NCBI GenBank assembly: GCA_964036045.1
Contig: OZ038383.1
Coordinates: forward strand, 116,212,431-116,276,430
Direction of reading: 5' to 3'
From: Eutreptiella sp. 'Long Island Sound 2002'
Lineage: Eukaryota; Euglenozoa; Euglenophyceae; Eutreptiales; Eutreptiaceae
DNA length: 64,000 bases
Part shown: positions 32,109-43,129 of the stretch, piece by piece
Numbering within the stretch: the stretch's first letter is position 1
Layout of the letters: each line of letters begins with the position of its first letter
Position numbers and translations under genes: made by a program
The notes under the pieces: generated by a model
What the model saw: only the letters and a program-made list of their open reading frames with translations
Told to the model about the DNA's origin: nothing
Database searches by the model: none

Positions 32109-33735
32109 CTAGTGCAGAAGCGGCCCTGAGAGCTTGGAGGCAAGCATGGGATTTTGTGCAAGTGGCAGATGTATTTGGCCATGAAGGCCTCTAGGCACGG
32201 CTCTGTGGCCTCCGCACACTTGCAATTGATGGCGCCCTATGCCTCCCCCAACAACATGTCCATTTGCGCTACCGTCGGGCCGGGCAACGAAGACGATCGG
32301 GGAGGGGGGGTGGGGGGGCGAAGGTGTCATCCCGCAGCTAGCGGTACACCACCCCCGGCCGGGTGCCTCACTCCCAGCCAACCACGTTTGCCACGCCTCC
32401 CGTCGCTCCTTCTCTTCACGGCGGACCCGCCGCCCCCCGCTCCCGGCGCATTCCCGAACCTCCGGATCAAAGGCCGCATTCGGTTCAAAGGCCGCAAGGC
32501 ACCCAAGGGGCCCTCGAGGCGCGCTAGCGGGGCCTTCTATGGGGCGCTGGTCACACGGCGCTGTCGCGGACACAGATTGACGCACTTGAACAACAATAGC
32601 CGCCGGGTTCCCCGCCCGTGCTCAAGCCCCACCGGCACTCGCAAAAGTTGGCTACCCCGATCCACTTGACTTGGGTCAATCACCGTTGCCTCGGATAGCG
32701 CGAGCAAGGACTCCTCCGCCGCCCACGTCCAAAATTCCCACGGCTCATCCCCTCGCCAGGCAGCCAACAGGGAATCCCATTTGTACAGGGCAATAGTGCC
32801 TCGCCAAGCGCATCCCGGAGGCTGGGGTCCCGCTCCAATGGCACGACCGCGGGCGGGGAGGGGGGGGGGGGGGGAGCTCCCGACACGGCGCCTGAACCGC
32901 AAGGTCCAAGTGCACCGACCGATGACCCAAAATGCGCTCGTTGGGGATGCGCACCATGACACCCGTGTCACTATGGACACCGTGCAACGATCGACCACCG
33001 CCACCGATGTGCGTGCCCACGACCCCCCGTCCCCCCGCATGAAGCCGTACTAGCAGCGCTCCTCGGAACTCGCATACTCCAAGTCCAAGTCCACCAGCCG
33101 CTGTGTCAGGAGGTGGGGCAACATCGCCTACGGCACATCCCGCACGCAGCCAAGCGGGTAGTTACAGTCCAACCCCACAATATGCGGGGCATTACCATGT
33201 CCGGAGAGATGGTGCAGCACAGCCTCCCACAACGCTGCATGGCTTTCAAGGTCCCCGGACACACTGTAGAGCGAGACGACATGCAGTAGCGTGCCGCTGT
33301 CCCCCAGGGCCCCTCCTACATGAACCCATCTAGTGGAGTGCTACAGGGCCCAAATGAAGGGGTCCGCCTTCCGCTTCCGGCGAACCTTCGCAAACTGCAC
33401 GGTGAGGCCCTCGCGCACAGGATCGCAACCGCAACTTGGGGGATGTTACAAATACGGCCCACCCTCCCCGGTATCAAGGGCGCATCCCCACAAACACTAC
33501 CATCCCCTTGTCACGAAAAAGTGGAGCATCCCCCCCCGCCCGGGAGAGGTTTATTTCCTGCACAAAAATGACGTTAACTTCGCACGATGTTACCATCATC
33601 CCATGCAAGCGAAGGGAGGTGACGTTGCCAACCGCCGTGCGCAGTGGCCCAAGGTTCGGATGGATGTCCCCGCAGATCCCCGTCCCCATTCCACCGGCAC
33701 CGCTTGGACACACCCCCATCCCTGGCAAGCAACCC
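32109..33735 (-). pseudogene. Non-LTR endonuclease and linker, decayed
   Basis: On the minus strand, in order: GNVTSLRLHGMMVTSCEVNV and IFVQEINLSR (endonuclease N-terminus with the catalytic Glu, 33.55 kb), LLHVVSLYSVSGDLESHAAL then HIVGLDCNYPL (equivalent of GDFN, about 33.18 kb), and VRIPNERILGHRSVHLDLAV (equivalent of the final His motif, about 32.92 kb). The linker toward the polymerase follows (WEFWTWAAEESLLALSEATV; later EKERREAWQTWLAG). Frames change several times. The EN-linker order is correct for an element read right to left, but the polymerase modules below 32.1 kb are on the opposite strand. Confidence 0.7.
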
Positions 33736-34084
33736 TACCTTGCCACCCGCAGACACCTGGCTGGTGGGCAATATGCGGCGCCCACGACGGGGGGTCTGTC
33801 ATCCTCCCACCCTCGCATGCCCCTCCTGCGACCATCCTGCGCGGCCAGCAGCACCGGGAGGAGGGACGGAAAATAAAACTCACAGGACGTAAAAAAAAAG
33901 TCCAACTGCTGCGCTTGTCCGCCCCAACCCTAGATACAAAAACTCCTACCCGCGGGAGACTTTCTCTACCCTAACCCCCCATAGCTCCCCTTGCGCCACA
34001 AACCTCCCCCCAAACTCCCCCCCCACTGCCGCATTGCCCCCCACCCACAGCCAACCCTTGTGCTCCGCTGCCTCCACAAAGCCG

Positions 34085-34170
34085 TGGAGGCTGCCCCGGC
34101 TACTATGGACAAGCGTGGCCAATCACATGTGCCTCATCCTCGGGCCAACTTACGGAGCGCCGGGTACACC
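34085..34170 (+). repeat. Dispersed repeat R1, copy B
   Basis: GAGGCTGCCCCGGCTACTAT, GGCCAATCACATGTG, then CTTACGGAGCGCCGGGTACA. Compare copies at 1288 and 35085. Confidence 0.7.
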
Positions 34171-34660
34171 CCCACTGCCCCCCTTACGTGCATGCGTGGA
34201 GGATGGCATGGAACTACATACATTGCAGGCACAGATTCAACATCAAGCCCTTGTGGTGGCGGTGGATGGTGTCAACTTTGGGGTTGTGATACATGGGAAA
34301 GCTCATGGTATATGGTGGCAGAAATACCGCTAATGGTGAGATATGGAGAGCAGCAATTGGCTTGATATGGCACCAGCAAATGGTTTGGGCTGAGGGTCCA
34401 CGAAATGGGCAAACAATGGGATTGGGGCTTTGGGCAAGTGCTGGCGGCTTTAAGACTGCTCACCAAGGGCTACGTGCTGACAACCGGATTACAACTGGCA
34501 AATGTTGCCAAAGTATAATTGTCGGCGCTGGTGATTCCGGGTGCTATGCAAAAGGTGGTGTTGCTTTGGGCATTGCTAAAGCGGCTGCTTGTGTTGTACC
34601 CAAGCAGCAAAAAGTGATTCCGAACTCCGAAATCCGAACTTTGTAGTGTGGGACATTGTG
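34171..34660. other. No assignable gene
   Basis: The plus strand is open in part (HLVKP... frames with WHQQMVWAEGPRNGQTMGLG and IIVGAGDSGCYAKGGVALGI). No motif is recognised and frames overlap. Confidence 0.3.
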
Positions 34661-34668
34661 TGGGATTT

Positions 34669-35283
34669 TCACTTGTCTAGGAGAAGCTCCTCCCATTTTT
34701 TTTCCAAGAAAGTGGCGGAGTGTCCCCCAGAGCCGGAGTCGTCTGATTCCAGGTCATCCCAAATGGGGATGCGGGCCCTCGGCTTCAACCACCGTTTGGC
34801 CTCTGCTGCAGCTTCTTCTTCTTTTGCTTCTAGTTCTGCTTCTGCTTCTTTTCCTTTCAGTTCTTCTTCTGCTTCTTTGCTTCTTATTGTTGGGATGTTG
34901 GCTGATTGGCCGATGGCTTGGCATCGGGCTTCGGTTTGTCTTTTGCTGTTGGCTTCGGATCTGGCTTGGCTGCTGGTGCTAGAAAGATGGGAGGTGGCAG
35001 GCCCGGCGCCAAGGATGGGGCAGAAAGTCGAGACGATGGTAGGCAGAGGGACCACAGGGAAGGGGGCACGGGGAATGGTGGCCGGGTAGGGGCTGGGAAC
35101 CCGGCGCTCCGTGAGTCGGCTCGGGATCAGGGGCATTTGATTGGCCACACATGGCCATGGTAGCCGGGGCAACCTCCACGGGAGTTCAGTGAATTTGTGT
35201 TGAGGTGGCGGAGCACACGGGGAGAGGGGGGTAACGTAAGTGAGGGAGTGGGGTTGCATGTCGTGCTTGTCGTGCATTTTCAT
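34669..35283 (-). CDS. ORF with charged coiled coil and acidic end
   Basis: A 204-codon minus-strand frame. The first half contains repeat R1 (copy C), so translation probably begins later. Residues about 130-165 are an alternating Glu/Ala/Lys coiled coil (KEAEEELKGKEAEAELEAKE), followed by RARIPIWDDLESDDSGSGGH and FLEKKWEELLLDK. It could be the 3' exon of a transposon gag-like or nuclear protein. Not recognised. Confidence 0.35.
   Translation of the reverse strand: MKMHDKHDMQPHSLTYVTPLSPCAPPPQHKFTELPWRLPRLPWPCVANQMPLIPSRLTERRVPSPYPATIPRAPFPVVPLPTIVSTFCPILGAGPATSHLSSTSSQARSEANSKRQTEARCQAIGQSANIPTIRSKEAEEELKGKEAEAELEAKEEEAAAEAKRWLKPRARIPIWDDLESDDSGSGGHSATFLEKKWEELLLDK
35085..35205 (-). repeat. 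Dispersed repeat R1, copy C (inverted)
   Basis: The reverse complement gives CTCCCGTGGAGGTTGCCCCG, GGCTACCATGGCC, GGCCAATCAAATGCC, GACTCACGGAGCGCCGGGTT. It is inverted relative to copies A and B. Confidence 0.7.
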
Positions 35284-35299
35284 GTTCCTTTTTGTAGGA

Positions 35300-36190
35300 C
35301 CGAATTGGATGTAGTCAACAGTGCCTTCAATGCACGGAGTGTGTGCACTGACCCTAGACCACCCACAATAGATTTGCGGAAGTGGAGTGTCTCACTGGAA
35401 TGGGGGATTGCCCGAATCAGCCGCTCGGGGAAGAACCAGGAGCGGAGGAGGAAGTACAAAGACCATTATGCATGGGCTGCAAAGCAGGCAAAAAGCAAGG
35501 TTCGGCATGCAAACGGCAAGCCGGTGTGCTTCCACGTTACAACCCAGAGGAACAAAAAAAACACACCAAACCGAGTGCATGGCATATTTTTTCTGATTCG
35601 GGGAGGAGGAGGATGTGACGTGTAGTGCCGAAGGTTTCCTGCAACGGGATGAGAGGATGCAGCAGCGGATTGTAGAGGCATAGGCAAAAGTAGACGCAGA
35701 GCCACGGGCCAAGGGCTTAGTAGCAGAAACAAAAAAGGGTTAGCCCCATCGGAGATAGAAGCACTTAGAACAACGCCGTTCCTTTGGACAAGCCAAATGA
35801 GTCCACCAAAGCTGCGGCCCCCGGGCCCGAGAGGCCGGAACCGAAACCGGAACCGCCACGGAAACCGAAGAAAGCGCCTATGGTGGGATCGGAATCTAAC
35901 AAGTCATAGGACGACTGTGGTGCAATGGCAACCGCAGCTTCGCGGTCCAGGCCCTACTGGAAAGAGAAGAAAGGCCGGTTTCCTAACCAGTTGCAAAGGA
36001 ACAAAGCAAAGAGCAAGCGGAGAGGGCGATGCGGGCGGCAAAGCTCCATGAGGACAAGAAGCTGTTGCCCGAACTGACGCAACACTACAAAGAGTGAAAA
36101 TCTGAGAGAGCAAGCACATGTGGTTGTCCGGGATTTGGTAAGCAGAGTACAAGCGCCGCGAAGCCATGGCAACCAAATGAACGGAAAGGG
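35300..36190 (+). pseudogene. Degenerate region upstream of the UGA-interrupted gene
   Basis: Plus-strand coding traces in changing frames: EEVQRPLCMGCKAGKKQG with YNPEEQKKHTKPSAWHIF, then SAEGFLQRDERMQQRIVEA (coiled-coil-like) with TAG stops, then a Pro/Lys-rich ERPEPKPEPPRKPKKAP. This may be the 5' part of the gene at 36197-37324, too decayed or spliced to follow. Confidence 0.35.
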
Positions 36191-36196
36191 TGTACA

Positions 36197-37324
36197 TTGT
36201 GCGCGCGCCGTCAAGGGCGCAACGCACCAGACACATTGATACAGCAAATGCCACACTCAAGGCCTACTGTGAGGCCCATGCCCGGCTGCATAAGTCCAAG
36301 AGTTGCGATGGAAAGGAGAGGCCGGCTGTCGCTTGGGCCGGAGGCCCACCTGCCCCCATTTCCCGTAGCGGTGCACCACCCACGGGATGAGGGCTTGTTG
36401 TGCCCTACTCAACCCAGCCGCCACTCGTTCATGGTGGTTGTGGACGGGGACGGGGAAGAGGTGTGGATCGTCGATCCTCTGTGCCTGCAGCCCACCAACG
36501 CCCTCGCGACCGCTTTGGGGTATCGAGACAACATCATCCATGCCATCACGGCCACATGGGCGATAACGATTGTGCAGCAGGCCAACTGCGTACACCTAGC
36601 GGTGCGGGCCGCAAGTTCGTTCGTGTATAGGTGCCCACAAGATTGGAAGAATCCAAAACGCGGTGACCTGTTTGACAGGAACAAGCCCATGCCGAAGCAT
36701 CATGGAGAAGAACAGAATGCCACTGTGGAATGGCTGCAGCAGTGAAGCCAGATCAAATTGGTGCCCAATTCGAACAGCCCTGGGAAATACATCCCTGAGT
36801 GCTCCTGGATCGTCACCAGTGCCGAGTCCACCCTACAAGAGGGACTGCACTCGAGTGGGTACACCGCACTCAACAACGAGGCAATGTTGGTGGGTGTGGC
36901 CCCGTGCACTGCGTGCGCGCCCGATGTCATGAGGAGTGCAACGGCCGGCCCTAAAGCCATTTTGCAGTCAACCAGCGCTGAAATTGAAGTGAGGAACTAC
37001 AATACGTCAAGGGTACAAGAGCTCTTTGGATTGGTGCATCCCGGTCGCCAAGGGGGCAAGATCTGAAAGCAGGAGCACATCCTCAAGAGCCAGTGAGTGG
37101 TGGTGCTTGTCGCTGACATGGATAGTGACACAGCATGCAAGCGTCCTTGGCTACCAAGAAAAGGCGCAGCGGAGCCGCCCATAAAGTCCATGAAGGCGGT
37201 GGGAGCACCAAAGACGTGGCAAAAGAAGAGTCAGCCAGTGGCAGCACCAAAGAGGAGCAGGCATGAAGCCGGCCAGCGGCTGGTCTCCATGCACAAAGCA
37301 AGGAAGACACAGAAGGCAGAGTGA
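36197..37324 (+). pseudogene. Unrecognised gene interrupted only by UGA codons
   Basis: One plus-strand frame stays open for 376 codons except for TGA at 36743-36745, 37064-37066 and 37094-37096; the final stop at 37322 is also TGA. The first part holds FMVVVDGDGEEVWIVDPLCL, LGYRDNIIHAITATWAIT and VRAASSFVYRCPQDWKNPKR. After the first TGA comes LVPNSNSPGKYIPECSWIVT, SSGYTALNNEAMLVGVAPCT and ELFGLVHPGRQGG. The end is a Lys/Arg-rich tail. Composition is normal on both sides of each TGA, so the gene was one unit. The simplest reading is decay of CGA (Arg) to TGA at methylated CpG; readthrough or recoding is possible but unsupported. No domain recognised. Confidence 0.5.
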
Positions 37325-39860
37325 CAAGAAGTCACAAGCAGAACCAAACTAGGGGCATGTGTCCTTGGAGGGCCAAGTACCCGTTGCCCCCCCCCCCCCC
37401 TAGTGACGCCTCCTGGTGGTCGCAACCTGGGCTCTTGCCAACACACAAGAGCCCCCCCCCCCCCAAGCAATTTACGCGCTCCCCTCCCCCACACCAACTG
37501 CCTTCCCTCAATGAGGCATGTGCAGCGCATTGTTGCTCTCTCGGCAGCAACAGTTTTGTCGGGCTGCTGGAATCACACCTGCAACCGCGTGGTACCCTTT
37601 GCCGCCACTCGGTGCTAACGACTGCCTCCTCTGGCCCCCATACAGGGGCTGGGGGTGGCCCCCACAACGAGGACCACTTAGGTCATGAGGTTATAAGGTC
37701 ACGGATCACAAAGTCAAGGCGCCACATGGGCACAGGCTACACAACACCCTGCGACCTCCGACCTGTGCCAAAGCCCTGAGAGCTCCGTTCATCCACCCCA
37801 ATTGCGAAATCAGCAACGAACACCGTCGCGGTAAGGTGGTGGTGGGGGGGGGGGGTAGCAGTCCGTGCCCCGGGTACGGGCCTCCTTAACCTTCCCATAC
37901 TCCAGAGCTATGCCCCCGACCGCCACTTGCAAGGTCTGCTGCACGACCATGAGATACACACCAGTCAGCGCCGCGAATATCTGCATGCGCGCTGCCTCAA
38001 TTTGCACATGCCATGCCTAGGCTCGAGTCAACAGGTGGTGTGTGCCTGCACAGTTGGGTGCAGTCACTGCCCCCCCCCCCCCCCCCAAACCTCTCGGGGT
38101 CACCTTCCACCGTGGGCCCGGTCCCCATGCCGCCCTTGCCCCGGCGCCTGTCGCGCCCCAAAGACTTCACATTGGCCTACAAGTTGTGCCTCTCGTCCCG
38201 CAAATGGTCGCTCTGCTGCCGCAACCTATCCCTCTTCATCTCTACCGTCCGCTTCTACTCCTAGGACCGGACAAGGCGCTAGTCCAAGTCCCTCAGGGCT
38301 GCGTCTGCGGAAAGTGGTCGGACCTGCCAAAAATCCTACGGTTGCTGCAGCCATTGCGACACATCATCCACGGGTGTGGTGGATGCAACAGCAAATTGTG
38401 CGGGGCTAGCCGTGCGGGGGTCTTTGGAGTAGGGGCATCTGCGTCAGCGGCGGGGGGGCTTCCCCTCTTGCAGGTGCGGGGGGCGGGATCCTCTCCCGCA
38501 TACTCTGCTTCAACGCCAACGACGTCACCCCCCCCCCCCCGGTCCTCATCCCTTTCGTTGCCCTATGCGCATGGAGCCGCATGGCAAACTTGCAGGGGTG
38601 TTCCTAAACCCGCCCCGCACTGTGCGGCAGTGTGGACAAACATGTCGGGTTTTCGGTGTTAGCGGGGATAATGATGTGACTGTGCACAAACCCATCTTGC
38701 ATAACTGCAAAGGAGCGGTTGGCCGTTTGGCAAGTGTTGCCGGCCATTGTTTGGTTCCAAAACATTGTTTGTTGCTTCCGGAGGCAATTAGCACTGTTGC
38801 ACGGCAACATGGCCCGCCGCAGCTCCCACCTGATAGCCGTGCAGTCATGAGGTTTGTGCGGCGCATGAATTTGACTGGCCGCAAGGAACGCACCATGCCC
38901 ATCATCGTTGCAACCATAATGATGCTACCCCTGCCGGTCCACTCCGACCTTCCCCATCCAGGTTGGCCATGAGGCGGGGGACCCGCCACACCAACTTGCA
39001 GGCAAACATGCCCACCAAAGTTTGCCCTTACGGCAACATGGACCCCCTTTTACATCAGTGGGGCAGGGGAGTGCATTGCGCAATGACCCTTGCACCCCCT
39101 TAGCCTCCACTGCAAGCGCCTAGATTGCAAAGAGGTGCCGTGCCACGCGGTGGGGGCGGGAGCAACCTTCTGTTGCCACGCAAGGTTCGGGTGCCGCGCT
39201 GCCAAAGTGACACGGACAAGAGGGGGGTGAATGTGGGAGGTGCCCGTCTCGTCTTGGGGCGGCACGGGAATCACCGTCTCGCGGTGAAAATGTGGGGCCT
39301 GATCGTTGTGTTCACTGCGATTAGAGCTATCGTTGTGGTCATTGTGCCCGCTGCAAGCCTCGCTGTGGGCGCGTCCACACGCGCGCCCGTGCGCTCTCTT
39401 GGCCAGCTTCCCCCACACCTGCACTAGCAGCACGGTGTAGCGCTTGTGCACATGGGCTCAGATCACGGGGGCGGCCGCCAGCCAATGTGTGACCCCGAGG
39501 GGTGTTCGACAGTTTGGGGGGCTGTAGGGGGGGGGGGACCCCCACCCCCCTCCGAAGGGGGGGGGGGGACCCCTCCCCCCCCCCTTGGTTGACCCAAACC
39601 CAGCACCTTTTCCGGCAGGCCCCGTCCAAGCGCGCAAACACACAAAGCTAACAAGATGCACTGTGAATGGTCATTGTTTTGCTGCACTGCAGCACTTTCA
39701 TAGTAGTATTGAATGTTGCCTTGAGTTCGCCCAAAGGCCTTTCCTTCCCCTTGTCACAAACCACAGACATATATGTAGAGAAGCGAAGGGAGCCACAGAC
39801 ATATATAGAGAGAGAGAGAGAGAAGCGAAGGGAGGGGAGGGGCCTCAAGCTTCGGAATCA
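37325..39860. other. Low-complexity and weak coding traces
   Basis: C runs of 11-17 at about 37389, 37453, 38071 and 38528 and G runs at 37846, 39528 and 39557 dominate. The best coding candidate is plus 38565-38972 (RQCGQTCRVFGVSGDNDVTV, then CKGAVGRLASVAGHCLVPKH and MRFVRRMNLTGRKERTMP), with an antisense frame also open. I cannot assign it. A GA-rich AGAGAGAGAGAG tract lies at 39804. Confidence 0.35.
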
Positions 39861-39870
39861 TCCTCCCACT

Positions 39871-40216
39871 CGCTGCCGTATCGGGGAGCCCCACCGCTGC
39901 AGAGCGGGGGGCAAAATCAGAAGTGGCCCACAAAGTGGGCAAATTGGCTACCTCACCCCTGCCGTATCGGGGAGCCCCACCGCTGCAGAGCGGGGGACAA
40001 AATCAGAAGTGGCCCACAAAGTGGGCAAATTGGCTACCTCACCCCTGCCGTATCGGGGAGCCCCACCGCTGCAGAGCGGGGGACAAAATCAGAAGTGGCC
40101 CACAAAGTGGGCAAATTGGCTACCTCACCCCTGCCGTATCGGGGAGCCCCTCCGCTTCAAAGCGGGGGACTAAATCAGAAGTGGCCCACAAAGTGGGCAA
40201 GGTGGCTACATAACCT
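39871..40216. repeat. 86-bp tandem repeat, four copies
   Basis: GCCGTATCGGGGAGCCCC starts at 39875, 39961, 40047 and 40133, an exact 86-bp period. Copies 1-3 are almost identical; copy 4 is diverged. Each ends GTGGGCAAATTGGCTACCTC. Sequence of the same family occurs at 55545-55760. Confidence 0.92.
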
Positions 40217-40587
40217 TTTTTGTGCTTTTCAGCCATTTTTGAATTCTCCACAAAATTCTGAGTATTTTGAGTATAGACACATAGGGTGGAACAAGAAAAA
40301 TTCCCCCTGCCGTATGCCTAAAACAAAATCTCCGGCGCCTCCGGCGCCGACAAAGCACCTTGTTCCGTGCGACAATTTTGGGGTCCGTAGAGGGGGGGGG
40401 GGGTCCCCCCCCCCCCTTTGGGGTCGGGTCCTGACCAGGAGCGCCCCCCGTGGCTCAGATGTGTAGTGACTAGGCATGGAAAGGAACGTGGAGGACATAC
40501 CAAGGGGTCGGAAGATGCGTTGGGGAACGGGGGGACGGTCCAACGGTGCAAACAATTGCAATTGCTACGGATTTACGAGAAGTTCGT

Positions 40588-40671
40588 ACAAATTTCGTAC
40601 GAAATTTGTAGGGACTTCACAATTCGGACAGGTGCCAACGACATTCGTACCTACCAAATTCGTACGAATTT
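40588..40671. other. Two CGTACG-centred perfect palindromes
   Basis: A 22-bp perfect palindrome at 40588-40609 (left half ACAAATTTCGT) and a 16-bp one at 40656-40671 (AAATTCGTACGAATTT), 47 bp apart. Further TTCGTAC half sites lie between. This could be a protein-binding or cruciform-prone element; no gene is adjacent. Confidence 0.6.
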
Positions 40672-40789
40672 TGTACCAAGTCACGCGAATTTATGCAAAC
40701 GGGCACAATTACACAACGGATATACCTGAGAGTTGCAGGGCAAACAAATCTCCATGCACCGGCACAAGATTGCTCATTGCTTCACCCGC

Positions 40790-42041
40790 CGCTACGTTGA
40801 CGCGGTCTGCACCAAGTGCCATAGCGTTGGCATAACGGCCGGGCCACGCTGGAGATGGTGTAGTTGAATGGTGTCGGCATCTCCAAGCGGTGCATCACGC
40901 CATTGAAGAACACGGCGGAGTGCTCCCCCACCTCCAGCACCGCCAGGGTGTTGGCGGAGGCGGAACGGGAGGCAAGTGGGGGGAGGCAACGAGGGCACCT
41001 CTCGCGCGTCCGCAAACGGGGCCTTGGCAGCATTCCCCTCCCACCCTCCCACCCTCCCAATCGCTCCGTTCCCAAGCCACAGGACTTGGTCGACGTTGGG
41101 GCCGTCCTATCTCCCGACTCCAGCGACGCCCAACGCATAGTGTGGGAGGGGGGGGAGGTTGAGGTGGATGTTGTTGGGCGCATGGCGGTGGTGTTTGAAG
41201 TTAGGGGTCCGGAGGACAAAAAGAGCCTCATGCAGCCCATCCCTTGCCTCCTCGGGCGCAGGCGACACATGGCGACTGCTGGTGGCCACTATGAGCAACA
41301 TGCCCCCCCTATGCAGCTCAATGGTGTCCAAGCGCACGTCCCCCACCTCCCCCAGGGCCGTCGACGCATGCACCCGCACCTGGTAGACCTCCAAAAGACA
41401 GACAAAACTACTCAAGTGGCATCCCCATATGTCCCTCCAACAAGGAGGGAGCGGCTCGGAATGTGTGGCGACGTCCGTGTGGGGTCCTGGTGGCCTGTGC
41501 CAACGTTCACCACGATGACACTGCCCGGCGTCATGTGTAGGTCCCCGCGATCAACAACACCTTGCACCGGGGGGAAGGGGGGGGGGGGGCAGAACTTCTT
41601 GAAAAAGGGGCAACCCTCTCCCTGCCCCAATGCCCCCTTGCTCATGCAACACAAGGGGAATGCAGGGTCCTTCGCTTGCTCCCCCGACAACCTAGCGTTG
41701 AATAGAAGTGCAAGATTCTTCACCTTCACCACCACCCTCTTATCTCCAGTCCCCCAAGCCGTCATAACCTTCCTCGAGCCCAGCGCACAATCTTTTGCCT
41801 TTCGCACCCCCAAGAACACGGTGTAACCGTTCTCATCAACAAAATCGATGGGGGGATGCGAGGGCCCGACCCTGTTGGGGTGTGGGGGGTCACACGTCAC
41901 CCAGACCGGGGGGTCGCGAAGGGGTTCGGTGCGGAGGGGACGTTCACTCGAAATAAAGGGGGGGGGGTGCATGCTCAACCGTACCACTGCACGGCGGTGG
42001 TGGAGTACCATGTGTGGTGGCTGATGTCGGGGACATGCCAC
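40790..42041 (-). pseudogene. Diverged retrotransposon-like ORFs, unassigned
   Basis: Minus-strand frames join in order: 42041-41412 (DENGYTVFLGVRKAKDCALG, NLALLFNARLSGEQAKDPAF, SRSLLVGGTYG), 41415-41107 (YQVRVHASTALGEVGDVRLD, TIELHRGGMLLIVATSSRH) and 41052-40792. The LLVGG segment resembles coding at 42785-43126 (MLVEPHTPA) and 47150-47465 (RLLVGGHTPA), so a repeat family is present. No catalytic motif is visible. The plus strand is open over much of the same stretch (41826-40864), which I take as a shadow. Confidence 0.35.
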
Positions 42042-42049
42042 TTAGCGTT

Positions 42050-42784
42050 GAGAGTGAAATGGAAACTAACGATGCCCAAATCCTCCCAGCACCGGGGATT
42101 GGCAAGGTGCCAGGCAAACTGGACAAAGGAATCGTCAAGAATGGAGGGATTACATAGATCTTGAAGACAAACCATGTCGCAATTGGGGGGGGGGGGGGAT
42201 GCACAAGGTTAGTGGTGGGGTAGACCTGGACGTGGGCGCGCTTGGTCTTCCCCACTGGGTTGGAACCTAGCCCCCTCAACAACTAGTCTGCGATGGGTGG
42301 GGAGGGGGGGGGGGTGCAAAAAACGCACAATGGGAACCCCTCGTCGCAATTCCCTCCACAACTCTGTGGCCTGGGTATTGCCCTAAAAATATGAGTTGCG
42401 GGTGGGGCTTTGCAAATCTATGTGAATAAGATGGGGCGCGGGCTCCAAGGATGCTATCCACTCCACAACCACCTCCATACCTAGGGCGTGCAAGTTGTAG
42501 GTTGCCTCCTCCAGTTAGTGGTGGGCCACGGGGAGCGCTTGGTACGCTTCGAGTGTGAGTACAGGGGTCTGGGCGGCACTGTTGGGTGGCAAGTTGACTG
42601 AGGGTTTGAGAAGTTGTCAAAGACGAAAGCCCCACACAATTAGAGCTAGGAATCAGAGGAAAACAATGCAAATTAGTACAAAATCGTAAAAAAAAAATTC
42701 ATATGAAAATTGTACGAATGCGCTTCTCATCGTCCCAAAACACAATTGCTGGGAGAGGGGAACAGAACAAAAAGGGGCCATGCC
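42050..42784. other. No gene seen
   Basis: G runs at 42186 and 42306 and short frames. AT-rich patch near 42690 with AAATTCATATGAAAATT-type symmetry and GTACGAATG, similar to the palindromes at 40.6 kb. Confidence 0.3.
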
Positions 42785-43126
42785 CTAAGATCTCTTTACC
42801 CCCCACCCCAAGTGTGACCCAAGGCCACGCTCTGCCCAATATTGACGGCTCCACGCCCGAAGGTCAGCGAGGGATAGGTGGGGCCTTCGAAGGCCAAGGA
42901 CGTATGAACATCCCCACCGTCCTTGGGCTCCCCTAGTTGCACAAGGGGATGGGTGAGGGTGCTCCTTCCATTGAGGCGGCGGCGGGGGGGGGGGGGGGTG
43001 GCGCACCCCCCTCCTCTGGAAAAAAGAAAAAATGATCACTAGGGTGGTGACAGAGCGACCCCCCCTTGGACACCGCAATTGCAACTTGTGGCTCCTAAGT
43101 GCTGGGGTGTGTGGCTCCACCAACAC
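42785..43126 (-). pseudogene. Repeat-family ORF, copy 1
   Basis: A 113-codon minus-strand frame: MLVEPHTPA, then VTTLVIIFSFFQRRGVRHPP, a poly-Pro run from a C13 tract, then QWKEHPHPSPCATRGAQGRW. The DNA 42865-43010 aligns with 47185-47320 (GGGATAGG, AAGGCCA, CGTATG, CCTTCC in order, about 70%). It is a diverged member of a dispersed coding family, probably retrotransposon-derived. Confidence 0.45.
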
Positions 43127-43129
43127 CTA

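Noticed and set aside
36197-37324. Selenoprotein or UGA-reassigned gene
   Set aside because: No SECIS-like structure could be established and CpG decay of CGA explains all three sites more simply.
39585-40466. 293-codon plus-strand ORF spanning the 86-bp array
   Set aside because: The period is not a multiple of three and the peptide changes frame in each unit; the ends are poly-Pro/Gly from homopolymers.
40864-41826. 320-codon plus-strand ORF
   Set aside because: Antisense to minus-strand frames that have paralogues at 42.8 and 47.3 kb; its composition is typical of a shadow frame in GC-rich DNA.
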